DNA of 52,260 bases from the NCBI GenBank assembly GCA_016213265.1, contig JACRBA010000173.1, positions 1 through 52,260 on the forward strand. The letters are read 5' to 3'. Both the position numbers and the translations under genes were made by a program. Source of the DNA: Burkholderiales bacterium. Its GTDB lineage: Bacteria > Pseudomonadota > Gammaproteobacteria > Burkholderiales > Burkholderiaceae_C. The notes under the pieces were generated by a model. That model saw only the letters and a list, made by a program, of their open reading frames with translations, had not been told where the DNA came from and made no database searches. Shown here piece by piece: positions 42,218-51,856 of the stretch (position 1 is its first letter; each line of letters opens with the position of its first letter).

Positions 42218-43555
42218 ATGCGACGCACCCGCCCATTCGCCCTCGCCCTGATCCTGCTCGCCGCCCTGGCCACCGGCGCCGCGCGCGCCGAGCCGCTGCG
42301 CATCATGCCCATCGGTGACTCCATCACCGAAGGCGGCGACGGCCACGGTGGCTACCGCCGGCCGCTGTTCGAGCGCCTGACGGCCGCGTTCGGGCGGCCC
42401 AACTTCGTCGGCTCACGCAGCTCGCGCAATACCGACCCGGCCGATTTCCTCGAGCACGACCACGACGGCTACTCCGCCTACCGCATCGACCAGATCACGC
42501 GCGGCGGTGCCTTCTGGAACGCACTGCCGCTGGAAGAGCGCCTGCGCCTGTGGGACCCGGCCATCGTGCTGGTGCATGCGGGCACCAACGACGCGCAGCA
42601 GAACTACCGCTTCCGTGGCGACCCCGACGCCGGCCGCCCCGGCGTGGTGGCGCGCCTGGACGACCTCGTCTCGCGCGTAGTGGCCCACAACCCCGAGATC
42701 CATGTGTTGCTCGCGCAGATCGTGCCCGCCAACGCGCCGGCCAGCGACACCACCCAGGCCTACATCCAGGCATTGAACGCCGAGATCCCGGCCCTGGTCG
42801 CGCGCCACCAGGCGCTGGGCCACCGCGTCACGCTGGTGGACATGTACACCCCCATGCTGGGCTACCCGCACCCTGACGGCATCCACCCCAGCCCCGAGGG
42901 CTATGCGGTCATGGCCGAACAGTGGTTCCGCGCCATCGCCGCGCTGCCGCAGCGGCCCGACAACCCCGTGCGCGGCCGCGCCGACGGCGTCGCCCTGGCG
43001 GACCGCACGCTGTGGGCCGGCGACGCCCCGCCAGTGCCCCAGGGCAACCTGGTGCGCGCCGGTGCGCCCAGCCTGGTGTCCGCCCGCACCACGGGCTATG
43101 GCGGCGCCCGATCGCCGCGTGTGCTGAACGACGGCAGCCTGGCGCGCTTCACCGACGACGCCGACGAGGCGTTCACCACCACCTTCACGCTCGACACCAC
43201 GGCCTCGCCGGCGGGCTACACCCTGTCGGCCATCCGCACCCATGCCGGGCGCGCGGCGGCCGGCAACGGCGACGAGCGCAGCCACCAGGCCTACGAGGTG
43301 TGGTGGTCGGGTGTGGCGGCGCCCGACGACTACAGGCGCCTCGCCGGCGCCCACCACATCGTGGTGGATGCGGCGGAGCAGGGCTCGGTGCTCACGATGA
43401 CGCGGCCGGATGGCCAGCCCCTGGCCAGCGGCGTGGCGCGGGTGCAGTTCCGCTTCGTGGAGCCGCCGGCGCGCCAATACGGCTTCATCGGCATCGATGC
43501 ACCCGCGCCCTACCGGGAGATCGAGGTCTTCGGCAGCCCCTCCACCACCCACTGA
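42218..43555 (+). CDS. Secreted SGNH/GDSL hydrolase with C-terminal sugar-binding-like domain, 445 aa
   Basis: A signal peptide (ALALILLAALATGAARA) is followed by block I MPIGDSITEGGDG, block III HAGTNDAQ and block V DGIHPSPEGY, the Ser-Gly-Asn-His set of SGNH esterases. The C-terminal ~170 residues (from ~280) form a beta-rich module (AYEVWWSGV, YGFIGIDAPAPYREIEVFG) resembling a discoidin-type carbohydrate-binding domain. It may deacetylate or hydrolyse extracellular polysaccharide. The stop is 23 bases before the next histidine kinase gene, so they may share a transcript. Confidence 0.87.
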   Translation: MRRTRPFALALILLAALATGAARAEPLRIMPIGDSITEGGDGHGGYRRPLFERLTAAFGRPNFVGSRSSRNTDPADFLEHDHDGYSAYRIDQITRGGAFWNALPLEERLRLWDPAIVLVHAGTNDAQQNYRFRGDPDAGRPGVVARLDDLVSRVVAHNPEIHVLLAQIVPANAPASDTTQAYIQALNAEIPALVARHQALGHRVTLVDMYTPMLGYPHPDGIHPSPEGYAVMAEQWFRAIAALPQRPDNPVRGRADGVALADRTLWAGDAPPVPQGNLVRAGAPSLVSARTTGYGGARSPRVLNDGSLARFTDDADEAFTTTFTLDTTASPAGYTLSAIRTHAGRAAAGNGDERSHQAYEVWWSGVAAPDDYRRLAGAHHIVVDAAEQGSVLTMTRPDGQPLASGVARVQFRFVEPPARQYGFIGIDAPAPYREIEVFGSPSTTH

Positions 43556-43578
43556 ACCGCACGCCCCGCCCCCATCCC

Positions 43579-45801
43579 ATGCGCATTCGCGTCCAACTGG
43601 CCTGGATGATGGTCGCCGTCGTGGCGCCGCTGGCGCTGGTGGCGGGGCTGTCGGTGGCGCTGCTGCTGCAGACGCAGCAACAGGTGCACACCGAGCGCCA
43701 TCTGGAGCGGGTGCGCGCGCTGCGCCTGGCGCTGGACACCGAGCTGGAGGCCACGATCCGGCTGCTGCGCACGCTCACCGAACCCACGGCGCCCGGCGAG
43801 GTGGCCCGCCTGGCCGGCGAGACCGAGCTGGACAACCGCCTGGGCCGGGTGCTGGCGCAGCATCCGCGCTGGTCGTCGCTGGCGGTCGTCACGGCCACGG
43901 GGGAGCGTGTGGCCCTGCAGCAGCGGCCCGGCACCGGGCCGGCGCCCACGCTGGACGAGGCGACGCGGCTGCTGGTGCTGGGCGGGCGCCTGCCGGCCGT
44001 CTCCGGCCTGGTGCCGGCCGGAGACGGCGTGCACTTCTACACCTTCGTTGCCGTGCCGGAGGTGGTGGGCGATCAGGTGGCGCGGCTTGTCGTGGTGGGC
44101 ATCGAGCAGCGCGACTGGCTGGGCTTCCTGCGCAGCTACCCCATCGCCGACGACGCCACGCTCACTCTGGTGGACACCAACGGGCTGGTCATCGCCCGCA
44201 CGCTCAACAACGAGCGCTGGGTGGGCCGGTCGGCCAGCCCGCAGCTGCGGCAGGAGGCGGCTGGCAGCCGCGAGGGCAGCTTCATGGGCCTGGGCCTGGA
44301 GGGGCAGCAGTTCCACAGCGCCTTCAGCCGGCTCAGCGTGGCGCCGTGGACGCTGGCCACGGGTGTACCTGCCGAGTCGTTGCGCGCCGACCTGCGTGAC
44401 CAGACGCTGCTGATGGTGGGTGGCCTGCTGCTGGCGGCCGGGGTGGCCGCGGGCGGTGCGGCCTTCATGGGCCGGCGCATCGTGCGGGCACTCGATGCGT
44501 TGGCGGAGGTGTCGCGCGTGACGGCCGCCGACCCGCAGGGCCCGGCGCAGAAGCCACTGCCCATCGACGAGGCCGAGACGGTGCGCCGCAAGCTGCTGGA
44601 TGCGCTGGCCGACCTGCTCAACGCGCGCACCGAGGCCGAGCTGGCGCGTGAGCAGGCGGTGCGCGCCAACAAGGGCAAGGACGAGTTCCTGGCCATGCTC
44701 GCCCACGAGCTGCGCAACCCCCTGAGTGCCATGTCGGCCTCGGTGGCGCTGCTGGAGGCGCGCAACGCCACCCCGCAGACGAACCAGCATGCGCAGGAGG
44801 TGCTCAAGCGCCAGGTGCGCCAGATGTCCATGCTGGTCAACGACCTGCTGGACGCGGCGCGGGCCAGCAGCGGCAAGCTCTCGCTGCGCGAGGCCGACGT
44901 CGAGCTCTCGCAGCTCGTGGGCTCGGTCGTGCAGGCCTTTCGCAATGCGGGCCGCACCCGCCACCTGGCGGTGCACACCTCGCTGCAGCCGGTGATGGTG
45001 CGCGGCGATGCGATGCGCCTGGAGCAGATCGTCGCCAACCTGCTGGACAACGCCGCCAAGTTCACGCCGGCAGGCGGCGACGTGCACATCGTGCTCGCCC
45101 GCACGGACGGCCAGGCCGTGCTCACCGTGGCCGACACCGGCGCCGGCATCGACCCGCCGCTGCTGCGCACACTGTTCGACCCTTTCACCCAGGCCGAAAC
45201 CGGGCTGGACCGCGCGCGCGGCGGCCTGGGGCTGGGCCTGCATGTGGTGCGGGGCCTGGTGGAACTGCACGGCGGCACCATCGAGGCGTCGAGCCCTGGC
45301 GTGGGCCGGGGCGCGAAGTTCACCGTGCGCCTGCCGGTGCTGGGCGAATCGGCCGCGCCGCGCGCCGCGGTCGAGGAGGCCGCACCCGCCCCGCTGCCCC
45401 CGCTGCGCGTGGCGCTGGTGGAGGACCACGCCGACGTGAGCAATGCCACCGCCACGCTGCTGCAGATGGCCGGGCACCAGGTGCGAACCGCCTTCGATGG
45501 CCACAGCGGGCTGCAGCTGCTCACCGACGACCCGCCCGACGTGGCCCTGGTGGACGTGGGCCTGCCCGGCCTCAACGGCCTGGAGGTGGCCCGCCGGCTG
45601 CCCACCCGCACGCCCGTCATGCTGGCACTCACCGCCTACGGCGACGAGGCCATGCGTGCCCAGGCTCGCGAGGCCGGTTTCGACGGTTTCCTGCAGAAGC
45701 CCTTCGAGCTGCGCGCCTTCGAGGAGGCTGTGCGCGATGCGCGCGCCGCTCGGGCAGCAGCCGAGGCGCTGGCGGCGCGGTCCGCACCGCCCTCGGCCTG
45801 A
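43579..45801 (+). CDS. Hybrid sensor histidine kinase/response regulator with periplasmic sensor, 740 aa
   Basis: Two membrane helices (MMVAVVAPLALVAGLSVALL near 10 and MVGGLLLAAGVAAGGAAF near 280) flank a periplasmic dCache-like sensor of ~245 residues. Then come a HAMP-like/coiled linker, HisKA with LAHELRNPLSAMSAS (phospho-His near 376), HATPase with NLLDNAAKF, DTGAGI and GGLGLGLHV, and a receiver with VALVDVGLPGLNG (Asp near 657). It has no output domain, so it passes phosphate to an unknown partner. The end converges on the FtsH-like gene with 4 bases between the stops. Confidence 0.9.
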   Translation: MRIRVQLAWMMVAVVAPLALVAGLSVALLLQTQQQVHTERHLERVRALRLALDTELEATIRLLRTLTEPTAPGEVARLAGETELDNRLGRVLAQHPRWSSLAVVTATGERVALQQRPGTGPAPTLDEATRLLVLGGRLPAVSGLVPAGDGVHFYTFVAVPEVVGDQVARLVVVGIEQRDWLGFLRSYPIADDATLTLVDTNGLVIARTLNNERWVGRSASPQLRQEAAGSREGSFMGLGLEGQQFHSAFSRLSVAPWTLATGVPAESLRADLRDQTLLMVGGLLLAAGVAAGGAAFMGRRIVRALDALAEVSRVTAADPQGPAQKPLPIDEAETVRRKLLDALADLLNARTEAELAREQAVRANKGKDEFLAMLAHELRNPLSAMSASVALLEARNATPQTNQHAQEVLKRQVRQMSMLVNDLLDAARASSGKLSLREADVELSQLVGSVVQAFRNAGRTRHLAVHTSLQPVMVRGDAMRLEQIVANLLDNAAKFTPAGGDVHIVLARTDGQAVLTVADTGAGIDPPLLRTLFDPFTQAETGLDRARGGLGLGLHVVRGLVELHGGTIEASSPGVGRGAKFTVRLPVLGESAAPRAAVEEAAPAPLPPLRVALVEDHADVSNATATLLQMAGHQVRTAFDGHSGLQLLTDDPPDVALVDVGLPGLNGLEVARRLPTRTPVMLALTAYGDEAMRAQAREAGFDGFLQKPFELRAFEEAVRDARAARAAAEALAARSAPPSA

Positions 45802-45805
45802 CGAC

Positions 45806-47788
45806 TCAGGCGACGGCTTCGTCCGCCGCCTCGATGCGGCCGCGCAGCGCGGCCGGCACCGCGCGCCGCGGGCCCACGGCCGGCTCGGCGGGGGCGGCAT
45901 CGGCGGCCGGGTCACCCAGCAGATCCACCAGCGCCGGCCCCGAGAGCACCTCGGTGGTCAGCAGCTCGGCGGCCAGCGCGTCCAACCGGTGGCGCTGGCT
46001 GGTGAGGATGTGTCGGCAGGTGGCCTGCGCCGTCTCCAGCAGCGTGCGCGCCTCGGTCAGCACGGCGGACTGCAGCTCGGGCCCCATCAGCTCCTTGGGG
46101 ATGCCCGCGATGCTGAGCAGGCCGAAGGTCTCGGAGAAGCCGAGCTGGCCCACCATCTGGATGGCGAGCTCGGACGCCCGCTTGAGGTCGTCCGATGCGC
46201 CGGACGACACGCTGCCCAGCACCATCAGCTCGGCCTCGCGGCCGCCCAGCATCATGGCCAGCCGGCTCACCAGCTCGCCCTGCGCGTACAGCGGGTCCTC
46301 GGTCTCGCGGGTCATGTAGGTCACGCCCAGGCCGGGGCCACGCGGCTCGATGGTCACGCGTTCGATGCGGCCGGCGCCGGTCCAGTGGCCCACCAGCGCA
46401 TGGCCGGCCTCATGGAAGGCCAGGCGGTCGCGCGTGCCGGCGGTGAGCAGGTCCTTGATGGGCGACACCTCGCCGCCCAGCAGCTGCGCCTCCACGGCGC
46501 GCACCAGGTGGTCCGGCGTCACTGCGTCGGCGCCCTGCTCGGCGGCGGTGGAGGCCGCCTTGTTCACCACGTTGGCGATTTCCGCCGGCGACATGCCGGT
46601 GGCCATGCGGGCCAGGGCGCCGGTGTCGGCGCGGCCGTCGTGGCGCACCTTGCCCAGGTACAGGTCGAACAGCTGCTGCCGCTCGGGCAGGGTGGGCTTG
46701 TTCAGGCGCACCAGCAGGTCGAAGCGGCCGGGCCGGCGCAGGGCCTCGTCGATGTTGTCCTCGTGGTTGGTGGCGGCCACCACCACCACGTTGTCCATGG
46801 CGTCGAAGCCGTCCATCTCCACCAGCACGCGGTTGATGATGCGGTTCATCTCCGATTCGGCGCCGCCGCCCTGGCCGCCGGTGGCGCGCTTGCCGATGCC
46901 ATCGACCTCGTCGATGAACAGCACGCAGGGCGCCTGCTTGCGGGCCAGCTTGAACAGCGCCTTCACCTTGGCCACGCCGGCACCGTAGTAGCTGGCGGTG
47001 AAGTACGAGCCGTCCACGGCGATGAAGTTGGCGCCGCACTCGCCGGCCAGCGCCTTGGCCAGCAGCGTCTTGCCCGTGCCCGGCGGGCCCACCAGCAGCA
47101 CGCCGCGCGGGGCCGCCGCGCCCATGCGCACGTACTGCGCCGGGTCGCTGAGAAAGGCCTTCACGCGCTGCAGGGCCGCCTTGGCCTCGTCGTTGCCGAT
47201 GGCGTCGGCGAAGGTGGTGTCGGGCTTGGTGGCCAGGGTGGTGGCGTTCTGGCCCGAGGCCATCTGCAGCCGGCCCAGCAGCAGCAGGCCGCCGCCCAGC
47301 GCCACGGCCAGCAGCACGATGGGCAGGGCGGTCTCCACCGCGGCGAGCACGCGCTGGCTGGGCGTGCGGCTGTCCACGTCCACGCCCACCAGGGTGAAGC
47401 CCGCCGCGGCGCTCTTCTCGCCCAGGCGGTCGAGCGCGGTGCCGGCGCAGCCCAGCGAGGTGCAGCCCGGCACCTGCACGCTGGCCTTGCGGCCGTCCTT
47501 CAGGGTGTAGAGCACGAGGCCCGGCTGGCCGTTGGCCACGCCCACGGCGGCGAGCTGGCCGCCGTCGGCCGCGCGCACGAAATCGGACACCGAGCTGGGC
47601 GAGGCAAGCCAGGCGTCGGCATCCTGCTCGAAGGCGAGCGCGGCCGGGTCCTTGCGCGAATCGGCTTCCTGCCGCGCATGCTGGCCCAGCAGCAGCACGC
47701 CGGCCAGGGCCACCAGCACGGCGAGCACGGCGCCGGTCGCGCGCGGGTGGGCGCGGCCAAGGGTCAACAGCTTCTTCCAGGAACTCAT
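45806..47788 (-). CDS. FtsH-family AAA metalloprotease (divergent paralogue), 660 aa
   Basis: Two membrane helices flank a periplasmic part of ~120 residues with an unusual Cys pair (PGCTSLGCAG). The AAA domain has Walker A GPPGTGKTLLAKALAG near 256, Walker B VLFIDEVDGIG near 316 and an SRH RRPGRFDLLV. The M41 protease has HEAGHAL and DDLKRASELA, so the zinc site looks intact. The pore loop reads YYGAGVAKV instead of FVGVGAxRV. This divergence from the standard FtsH suggests a second, specialised protease. The ATG at 47788 lacks a clear ribosome-binding site. Confidence 0.88.
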   Translation of the reverse strand: MSSWKKLLTLGRAHPRATGAVLAVLVALAGVLLLGQHARQEADSRKDPAALAFEQDADAWLASPSSVSDFVRAADGGQLAAVGVANGQPGLVLYTLKDGRKASVQVPGCTSLGCAGTALDRLGEKSAAAGFTLVGVDVDSRTPSQRVLAAVETALPIVLLAVALGGGLLLLGRLQMASGQNATTLATKPDTTFADAIGNDEAKAALQRVKAFLSDPAQYVRMGAAAPRGVLLVGPPGTGKTLLAKALAGECGANFIAVDGSYFTASYYGAGVAKVKALFKLARKQAPCVLFIDEVDGIGKRATGGQGGGAESEMNRIINRVLVEMDGFDAMDNVVVVAATNHEDNIDEALRRPGRFDLLVRLNKPTLPERQQLFDLYLGKVRHDGRADTGALARMATGMSPAEIANVVNKAASTAAEQGADAVTPDHLVRAVEAQLLGGEVSPIKDLLTAGTRDRLAFHEAGHALVGHWTGAGRIERVTIEPRGPGLGVTYMTRETEDPLYAQGELVSRLAMMLGGREAELMVLGSVSSGASDDLKRASELAIQMVGQLGFSETFGLLSIAGIPKELMGPELQSAVLTEARTLLETAQATCRHILTSQRHRLDALAAELLTTEVLSGPALVDLLGDPAADAAPAEPAVGPRRAVPAALRGRIEAADEAVA

Positions 47789-48075
47789 GCGCGGGCAGGG
47801 GCAGGCGGTGGCGGCGGGGCAGCGGCGGTGGGCGGCCACTGGGCGGGATGCCGGCAGTGTGGCCGGCCGGCCCCCGCGGCAGTCGAAGGATGAACGGCGG
47901 AGTGATCCCCTAAACCCGCGGTGAGTTCCGGTCGCCGGTCGCGTTCCGCCGCGCGGCTGTGACAGCCGGTGTCCACCGTGACGAACCGCTTGCCCCGAGG
48001 TGCTGGCGGCAAGGCGCGCTCCCGGCGTAGGATGGGCTTTTCCGCGCGAACGCGGCGCCCGCTCCGCCGACCCCT

Positions 48076-49965
48076 GTGCACGACCGAGTGACGACTCCCG
48101 CGGAGTCCATCTTCACGCTCGACCCGAGCCAGCTGGCCCACCAGAAGGCGGCCAGCGCGCGCCGGCTGCACGCCGTGCACATTCCGGTGGTGCGGGCGGC
48201 GGGCTTCGTGGTGGTGTGCGCCATGCTGCTGTGGCAGCACCTGCGCACCCCGGCGCTGCTCGATTCGGCCCACCTGGCCGGGCTGGTGCTGCTGAACCTG
48301 GGTTACGCCGTGGCCGCCTGGGCCTGGCTGCGCCGGGGCTGGGGCGGCTGGGACGGCGCGGCCGTGGGCCGCCTGCTGTTCCATGTGGACCTGCTGGTGT
48401 GGCTGCCCACGCTGCACGCGCTGGAGCGGGCCAACCTGTTCTTCGCGTTCTTCCTGCTGGTGCGCGTGGCCGACCAGGTGGGCTTCGGCTTCCGGCGGGC
48501 GCTGTACTTCGCGGCGGTCGTGTGTGCCACCTACCTGGGCTACAGCGCGTGGGCCGAGACGCTGGGCGGCGCGCCGGTGGGCTGGCCGGCGCGGCTGGGC
48601 ATCCTGGGGGCGATGGCGGCGCTGGGGGGCTACCTGGCGCTCACCGGCCTGGTCATCCAGCGCCTGCGCGAGCGGCTGCGCGCGGCGGTGCATGCCGCGC
48701 GCGACCTGGTCGGCCAGCTCGAGCAGGAGACCCGCGCCCTGGAGGCCCAGGCCGTGGAGCTGGAGCAGGCCCGCCGCCAGGCCGAGCAGGCCAGCGAGGC
48801 CAAGTCGCAGTTCCTGGCCATGGTGAGCCACGAGATCCGCACGCCGATGAACGGCATCCTCGGCACCACCGAGCTGCTCATGGGCTCGCCGCTGGCGCCT
48901 GAGCAGCGCCGCTATGCGCGCACGGCGCACCGCTCGGCCAGCGCGCTGCTGGCGCTGATCGACGACGTGCTCGATCTGTCGCGCATCGAGGCCCGCAAGC
49001 TCGCGCTGCACCCCGCGCCGGTGGACCTGCGCGCCCTGGCCAGCGAGGCGGTGGAGCTCATGGCCGTGGCCGCGCGCGAAAAGCCGGTGCAGCTGCGGGG
49101 CGAGTTCGCGGCCGAGCTGCCGCAGCGCGTGCAGGCCGACCCCAACCGCCTGCGCCAGCTGCTGGTGAACCTGCTGCACAACGCGGTGAAGTTCACCGAG
49201 CGCGGCCAGGTGGTGCTGCGCATCACGCAGCTCGCCGGCCCGGCGCCGGCGGGGCAGGTGAGGCTGCGATTCGCCGTGCAGGACACCGGCATCGGCATCG
49301 CCGCCGACCAGCTGGAGCGGGTGTTCGAATCGTTCACCCAGGCTGACACGTCGAGCACCCGGCGGCACGGCGGCTCGGGCCTGGGCCTGGCCATCGTGCG
49401 CCAGCTGGTCGAGCTGATGGGCGGCACCGTGGGCGTGCGCAGCCGGCCGGGCGCCGGCTCGGTCTTCTGGTTCGACCTGCAGCTGCCGGTGAGCCACGCG
49501 CCGGCTCCCCTGGCCGACGAGCCGGCCCCGGGGGAGGCGCCCGAGCAGCCCGACGAGGCCCCGCGCCGCGCAGCCCGGGTGCTGCTGGTCGAAGACGATG
49601 CGGTGAACCAGCTCGTGGTGGAGTCGATGCTGCGCAAGCTGGGCTGCAGCGTCGAGCTGGCCGCCGACGGCGCGGCCGCGTGCCAGGCAATGGGCGAACG
49701 CGACTTCGACCTGGTGCTCATGGACCTGCACATGCCCGGCATGGACGGCTACGAGGCTGCCCACCGCATCCGCGCGCAGGAGCGCCGCGACGGCGGGCAC
49801 ACGCCCATCGTGGCGCTCACCGCCGACGCGCTGGCGGGCGACCGCGAGCGCTGCCTGCAGGCGGGCATGGACGACTTCGCCACCAAGCCCATCTCCATGG
49901 CGCTGCTGGCGGTAGTGATCGAGCGCTGGACCGGCCGCGGCACACCCACACCGACGACCTGGTGA
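48076..49965 (+). CDS. Hybrid histidine kinase with integral-membrane sensor, 629 aa
   Basis: About six membrane helices (residues ~35-200) replace a periplasmic sensor; a coiled coil ([20 protein letters not shown]) joins to HisKA with [14 protein letters not shown] (phospho-His near 253), HATPase with [15 protein letters not shown] and [10 protein letters not shown], and a receiver with [15 protein letters not shown] (Asp near 553). A GTG start at 48076 is used. It is divergent from the FtsH-like gene over 287 bases. That region holds no other gene; TAGGAT near 48028 may be a -10. Signal unknown. Confidence 0.9.
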   Translation: MHDRVTTPAESIFTLDPSQLAHQKAASARRLHAVHIPVVRAAGFVVVCAMLLWQHLRTPALLDSAHLAGLVLLNLGYAVAAWAWLRRGWGGWDGAAVGRLLFHVDLLVWLPTLHALERANLFFAFFLLVRVADQVGFGFRRALYFAAVVCATYLGYSAWAETLGGAPVGWPARLGILGAMAALGGYLALTGLVIQRLRERLRAAVHAARDLVGQLEQETRALEAQAVELEQARRQAEQASEAKSQFLAMVSHEIRTPMNGILGTTELLMGSPLAPEQRRYARTAHRSASALLALIDDVLDLSRIEARKLALHPAPVDLRALASEAVELMAVAAREKPVQLRGEFAAELPQRVQADPNRLRQLLVNLLHNAVKFTERGQVVLRITQLAGPAPAGQVRLRFAVQDTGIGIAADQLERVFESFTQADTSSTRRHGGSGLGLAIVRQLVELMGGTVGVRSRPGAGSVFWFDLQLPVSHAPAPLADEPAPGEAPEQPDEAPRRAARVLLVEDDAVNQLVVESMLRKLGCSVELAADGAAACQAMGERDFDLVLMDLHMPGMDGYEAAHRIRAQERRDGGHTPIVALTADALAGDRERCLQAGMDDFATKPISMALLAVVIERWTGRGTPTPTTW

Positions 49966-50075
49966 GCGGCCGTCCTACGCGCACCAAGGCGCTCGGCTGC
50001 CTGACACGGCCCGGCGCCCCCCGTACGCTGGTGCCACTTCCTTCCCTTCTTCCTCTTCAAAACAAGGAGTGCACC

Positions 50076-50156
50076 ATGGGCAAGTATTTCATCGCCTGGC
50101 TGCTGGGCGTGCCGGCCGTCCTGCTCGTCATCGCCTACTTCATCTTCGGCGGTTGA
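50076..50156 (+). CDS. 26-residue single-span membrane peptide
   Basis: A short frame with a very good AAGGAG site 6 nt before the ATG encodes MGKYFIAWLLGVPAVLLVIA followed by YFIFGG. The whole peptide is one hydrophobic helix with a Lys at position 3, typical of small inner-membrane proteins; very similar small sequences with a GKYFxxWLLGVP start occur in other proteobacteria as conserved hypotheticals. It is too short for routine gene calls. It lies 110 bases after the kinase gene and is convergent with the propeller-like gene. Function unknown. Confidence 0.7.
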   Translation: MGKYFIAWLLGVPAVLLVIAYFIFGG

Positions 50157-50192
50157 GCCGGGACGTGCCGGCGCGTGCCCGGCGTGGGTGGG

Positions 50193-51827
50193 CTACTTCG
50201 TGCGCGTCACGTAAACGCCCGCCCACGATTCGCCGCTCACCGCATCGAGCATGCTGGCGCTGATCGCCAGCCAGCCGTTGCGCAGGCCGTCGCGTTCGAT
50301 GCCCACGGTGGTGACCACGGCACCGGCCGGTGCGGCCGGGTCCAGCACCGTGGCGGCCGTCGTGGTGTCCACGAGCGTCACGCGCTGGGGCCTGACGGAT
50401 GGCACCACCGTGAGGTAGATGCCGTCCACCGGTGGCAAGGTCGTGCCCCGACCCTTGAAGGCCACCTGCGCGCGCTGCCCGTCCTCCCCCTTGTGGTAGC
50501 TGGCCACGAACGCGGCCGAGCGCCACCGCGGGGGTTCGGGGTCATCCCCGTCGGGCTCTCCCACCCCGGGCGGGCGCCCCGAGAACACCCAATAGAGAAA
50601 GTCGAGATAGTCCGCCCCGGTCTTCGCCGCGGCGTGGGTCTGCCGTGTGCGCGTGTCGTGGACGAACATGCCCTGGTGCACGGGGACCTGCACGAGGTGT
50701 CCGTCCGGGTAGTGTTCCTTGCAGTAGGCGATCAGGTCCTTCTGGCCGTCTTCGGGGCAGATCAGCAGCAGGGTGCGGCTTTCCGCGCCCCAGGCGCCCC
50801 AGAAGCCGACGTAGCGCCCGTCGAAGGACAAGCCCTCGCCCAGGCGGCTGAAGGCCACACCGGGTGCTTCGCCGGGCACCGGCGCACCGATCGCCACCAG
50901 GGTCTGCAGCGGGGCCTGCGGGGCCAGCGCCGCGCGGTAGATGCCGCCCAGGGTGGGCGACTCTTCATTGTCCAGGCCAAGAAACACCGCATGCGTGGAC
51001 GACGCGCTGGGCGGGGCGGTCGAGCCGAAACGCACGCCGCCCACCGGCTGCCCGGGAATGAGTGTGTCCGAGCTGGCGATCACCCGCGTCTGGGTGTCGG
51101 GCAGGGTGGGCGACGCGCGGCGGTAGAAGATGCCTGTCTTGGGCACGCCATCGGTGAAGTTGCCCTTGAACACGATCTTGCTGCCGCCGACGGCGGGCGC
51201 GCCGGGGAACTGGTCGAAGCGCGTACCCGGCGTGGCCCCGGGCACGCCGTAGTGCCCCTGCCCGGGCGCGGCGCCCACCTGCGAGGCGCCAGTGATGCCC
51301 TGGCCACGGTGCTGGGTGTAGACCCCGCTGGTGCCCACGCGCGTCTCGGTGCCGTCATCCGCCACGTAGGTCCACACCGGTTTGGATTGGCCGCGGGTGG
51401 CAATGGTCGCGTTGTCCATGCCGATGCGCGGGAACGCGGGGAACTCGGTGAACGTGCCGAGCGCACCGTCGTACAGCGTGTTGTTCGGCTGTGGCACGGT
51501 CGTGTCGACGTCGAAGACCCGGGTGATGGCACCCGGCCCGGCGCCCATGTCGCGGCTGTAGATGCCACGCATGGGCTGACCGACGCCTTGCTCACCCTTG
51601 CTGCGCGCCCGCATCACGACGAGGCCCCTCGCGTTGACGGAAGGCTGGTTGAAGCTGTTGAAGCGCAGCGTCGAGCCGGGCATGGTGTCGGCGCTGTTGG
51701 CCACCGTGGCCCATGGAAAGACCGGCGGCAGGGCAGCCTGCCCGGCCCCCTGCGGGGCCGCGCCCGCAGCGGGCGCCATGATGCAGGCGGCGGCCGCCGC
51801 CAGGGGGGTAAGAAGTGGGAACCTCAT
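50193..51827 (-). CDS. Secreted beta-propeller-like protein of unknown function, 544 aa
   Basis: A signal peptide (LLTPLAAAAACIMAPAAGAA) with an AGGAGA site 8 nt before the ATG at 51827 precedes repeats of the type PSVNARGLVVMRAR, PAVGGSKIVFKGNF, LSFDGRYVGFWGAW and PPVDGIYLTVVP. These resemble the NxxGxxAF tandem repeats of exported choice-of-anchor proteins and suggest a propeller. One Cys pair (ICPEDGQKDLIAYC) lies near 355. I cannot assign a ligand. It starts 29 bases after the stop of the coiled-coil repeat gene on the same strand, so the two are likely one operon. Confidence 0.8.
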   Translation of the reverse strand: MRFPLLTPLAAAAACIMAPAAGAAPQGAGQAALPPVFPWATVANSADTMPGSTLRFNSFNQPSVNARGLVVMRARSKGEQGVGQPMRGIYSRDMGAGPGAITRVFDVDTTVPQPNNTLYDGALGTFTEFPAFPRIGMDNATIATRGQSKPVWTYVADDGTETRVGTSGVYTQHRGQGITGASQVGAAPGQGHYGVPGATPGTRFDQFPGAPAVGGSKIVFKGNFTDGVPKTGIFYRRASPTLPDTQTRVIASSDTLIPGQPVGGVRFGSTAPPSASSTHAVFLGLDNEESPTLGGIYRAALAPQAPLQTLVAIGAPVPGEAPGVAFSRLGEGLSFDGRYVGFWGAWGAESRTLLLICPEDGQKDLIAYCKEHYPDGHLVQVPVHQGMFVHDTRTRQTHAAAKTGADYLDFLYWVFSGRPPGVGEPDGDDPEPPRWRSAAFVASYHKGEDGQRAQVAFKGRGTTLPPVDGIYLTVVPSVRPQRVTLVDTTTAATVLDPAAPAGAVVTTVGIERDGLRNGWLAISASMLDAVSGESWAGVYVTRTK

Positions 51828-51856
51828 CGGATGTCTCCTGTGTGGGAATGGGCAGC

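Noticed and set aside
45443-49800. Long frames opposite the FtsH-like gene and the second hybrid kinase
   Set aside because: Their translations are His/Gln/Gly/Ala-rich and lack domains, while the opposite frames have Walker, HExxH and H-box motifs.
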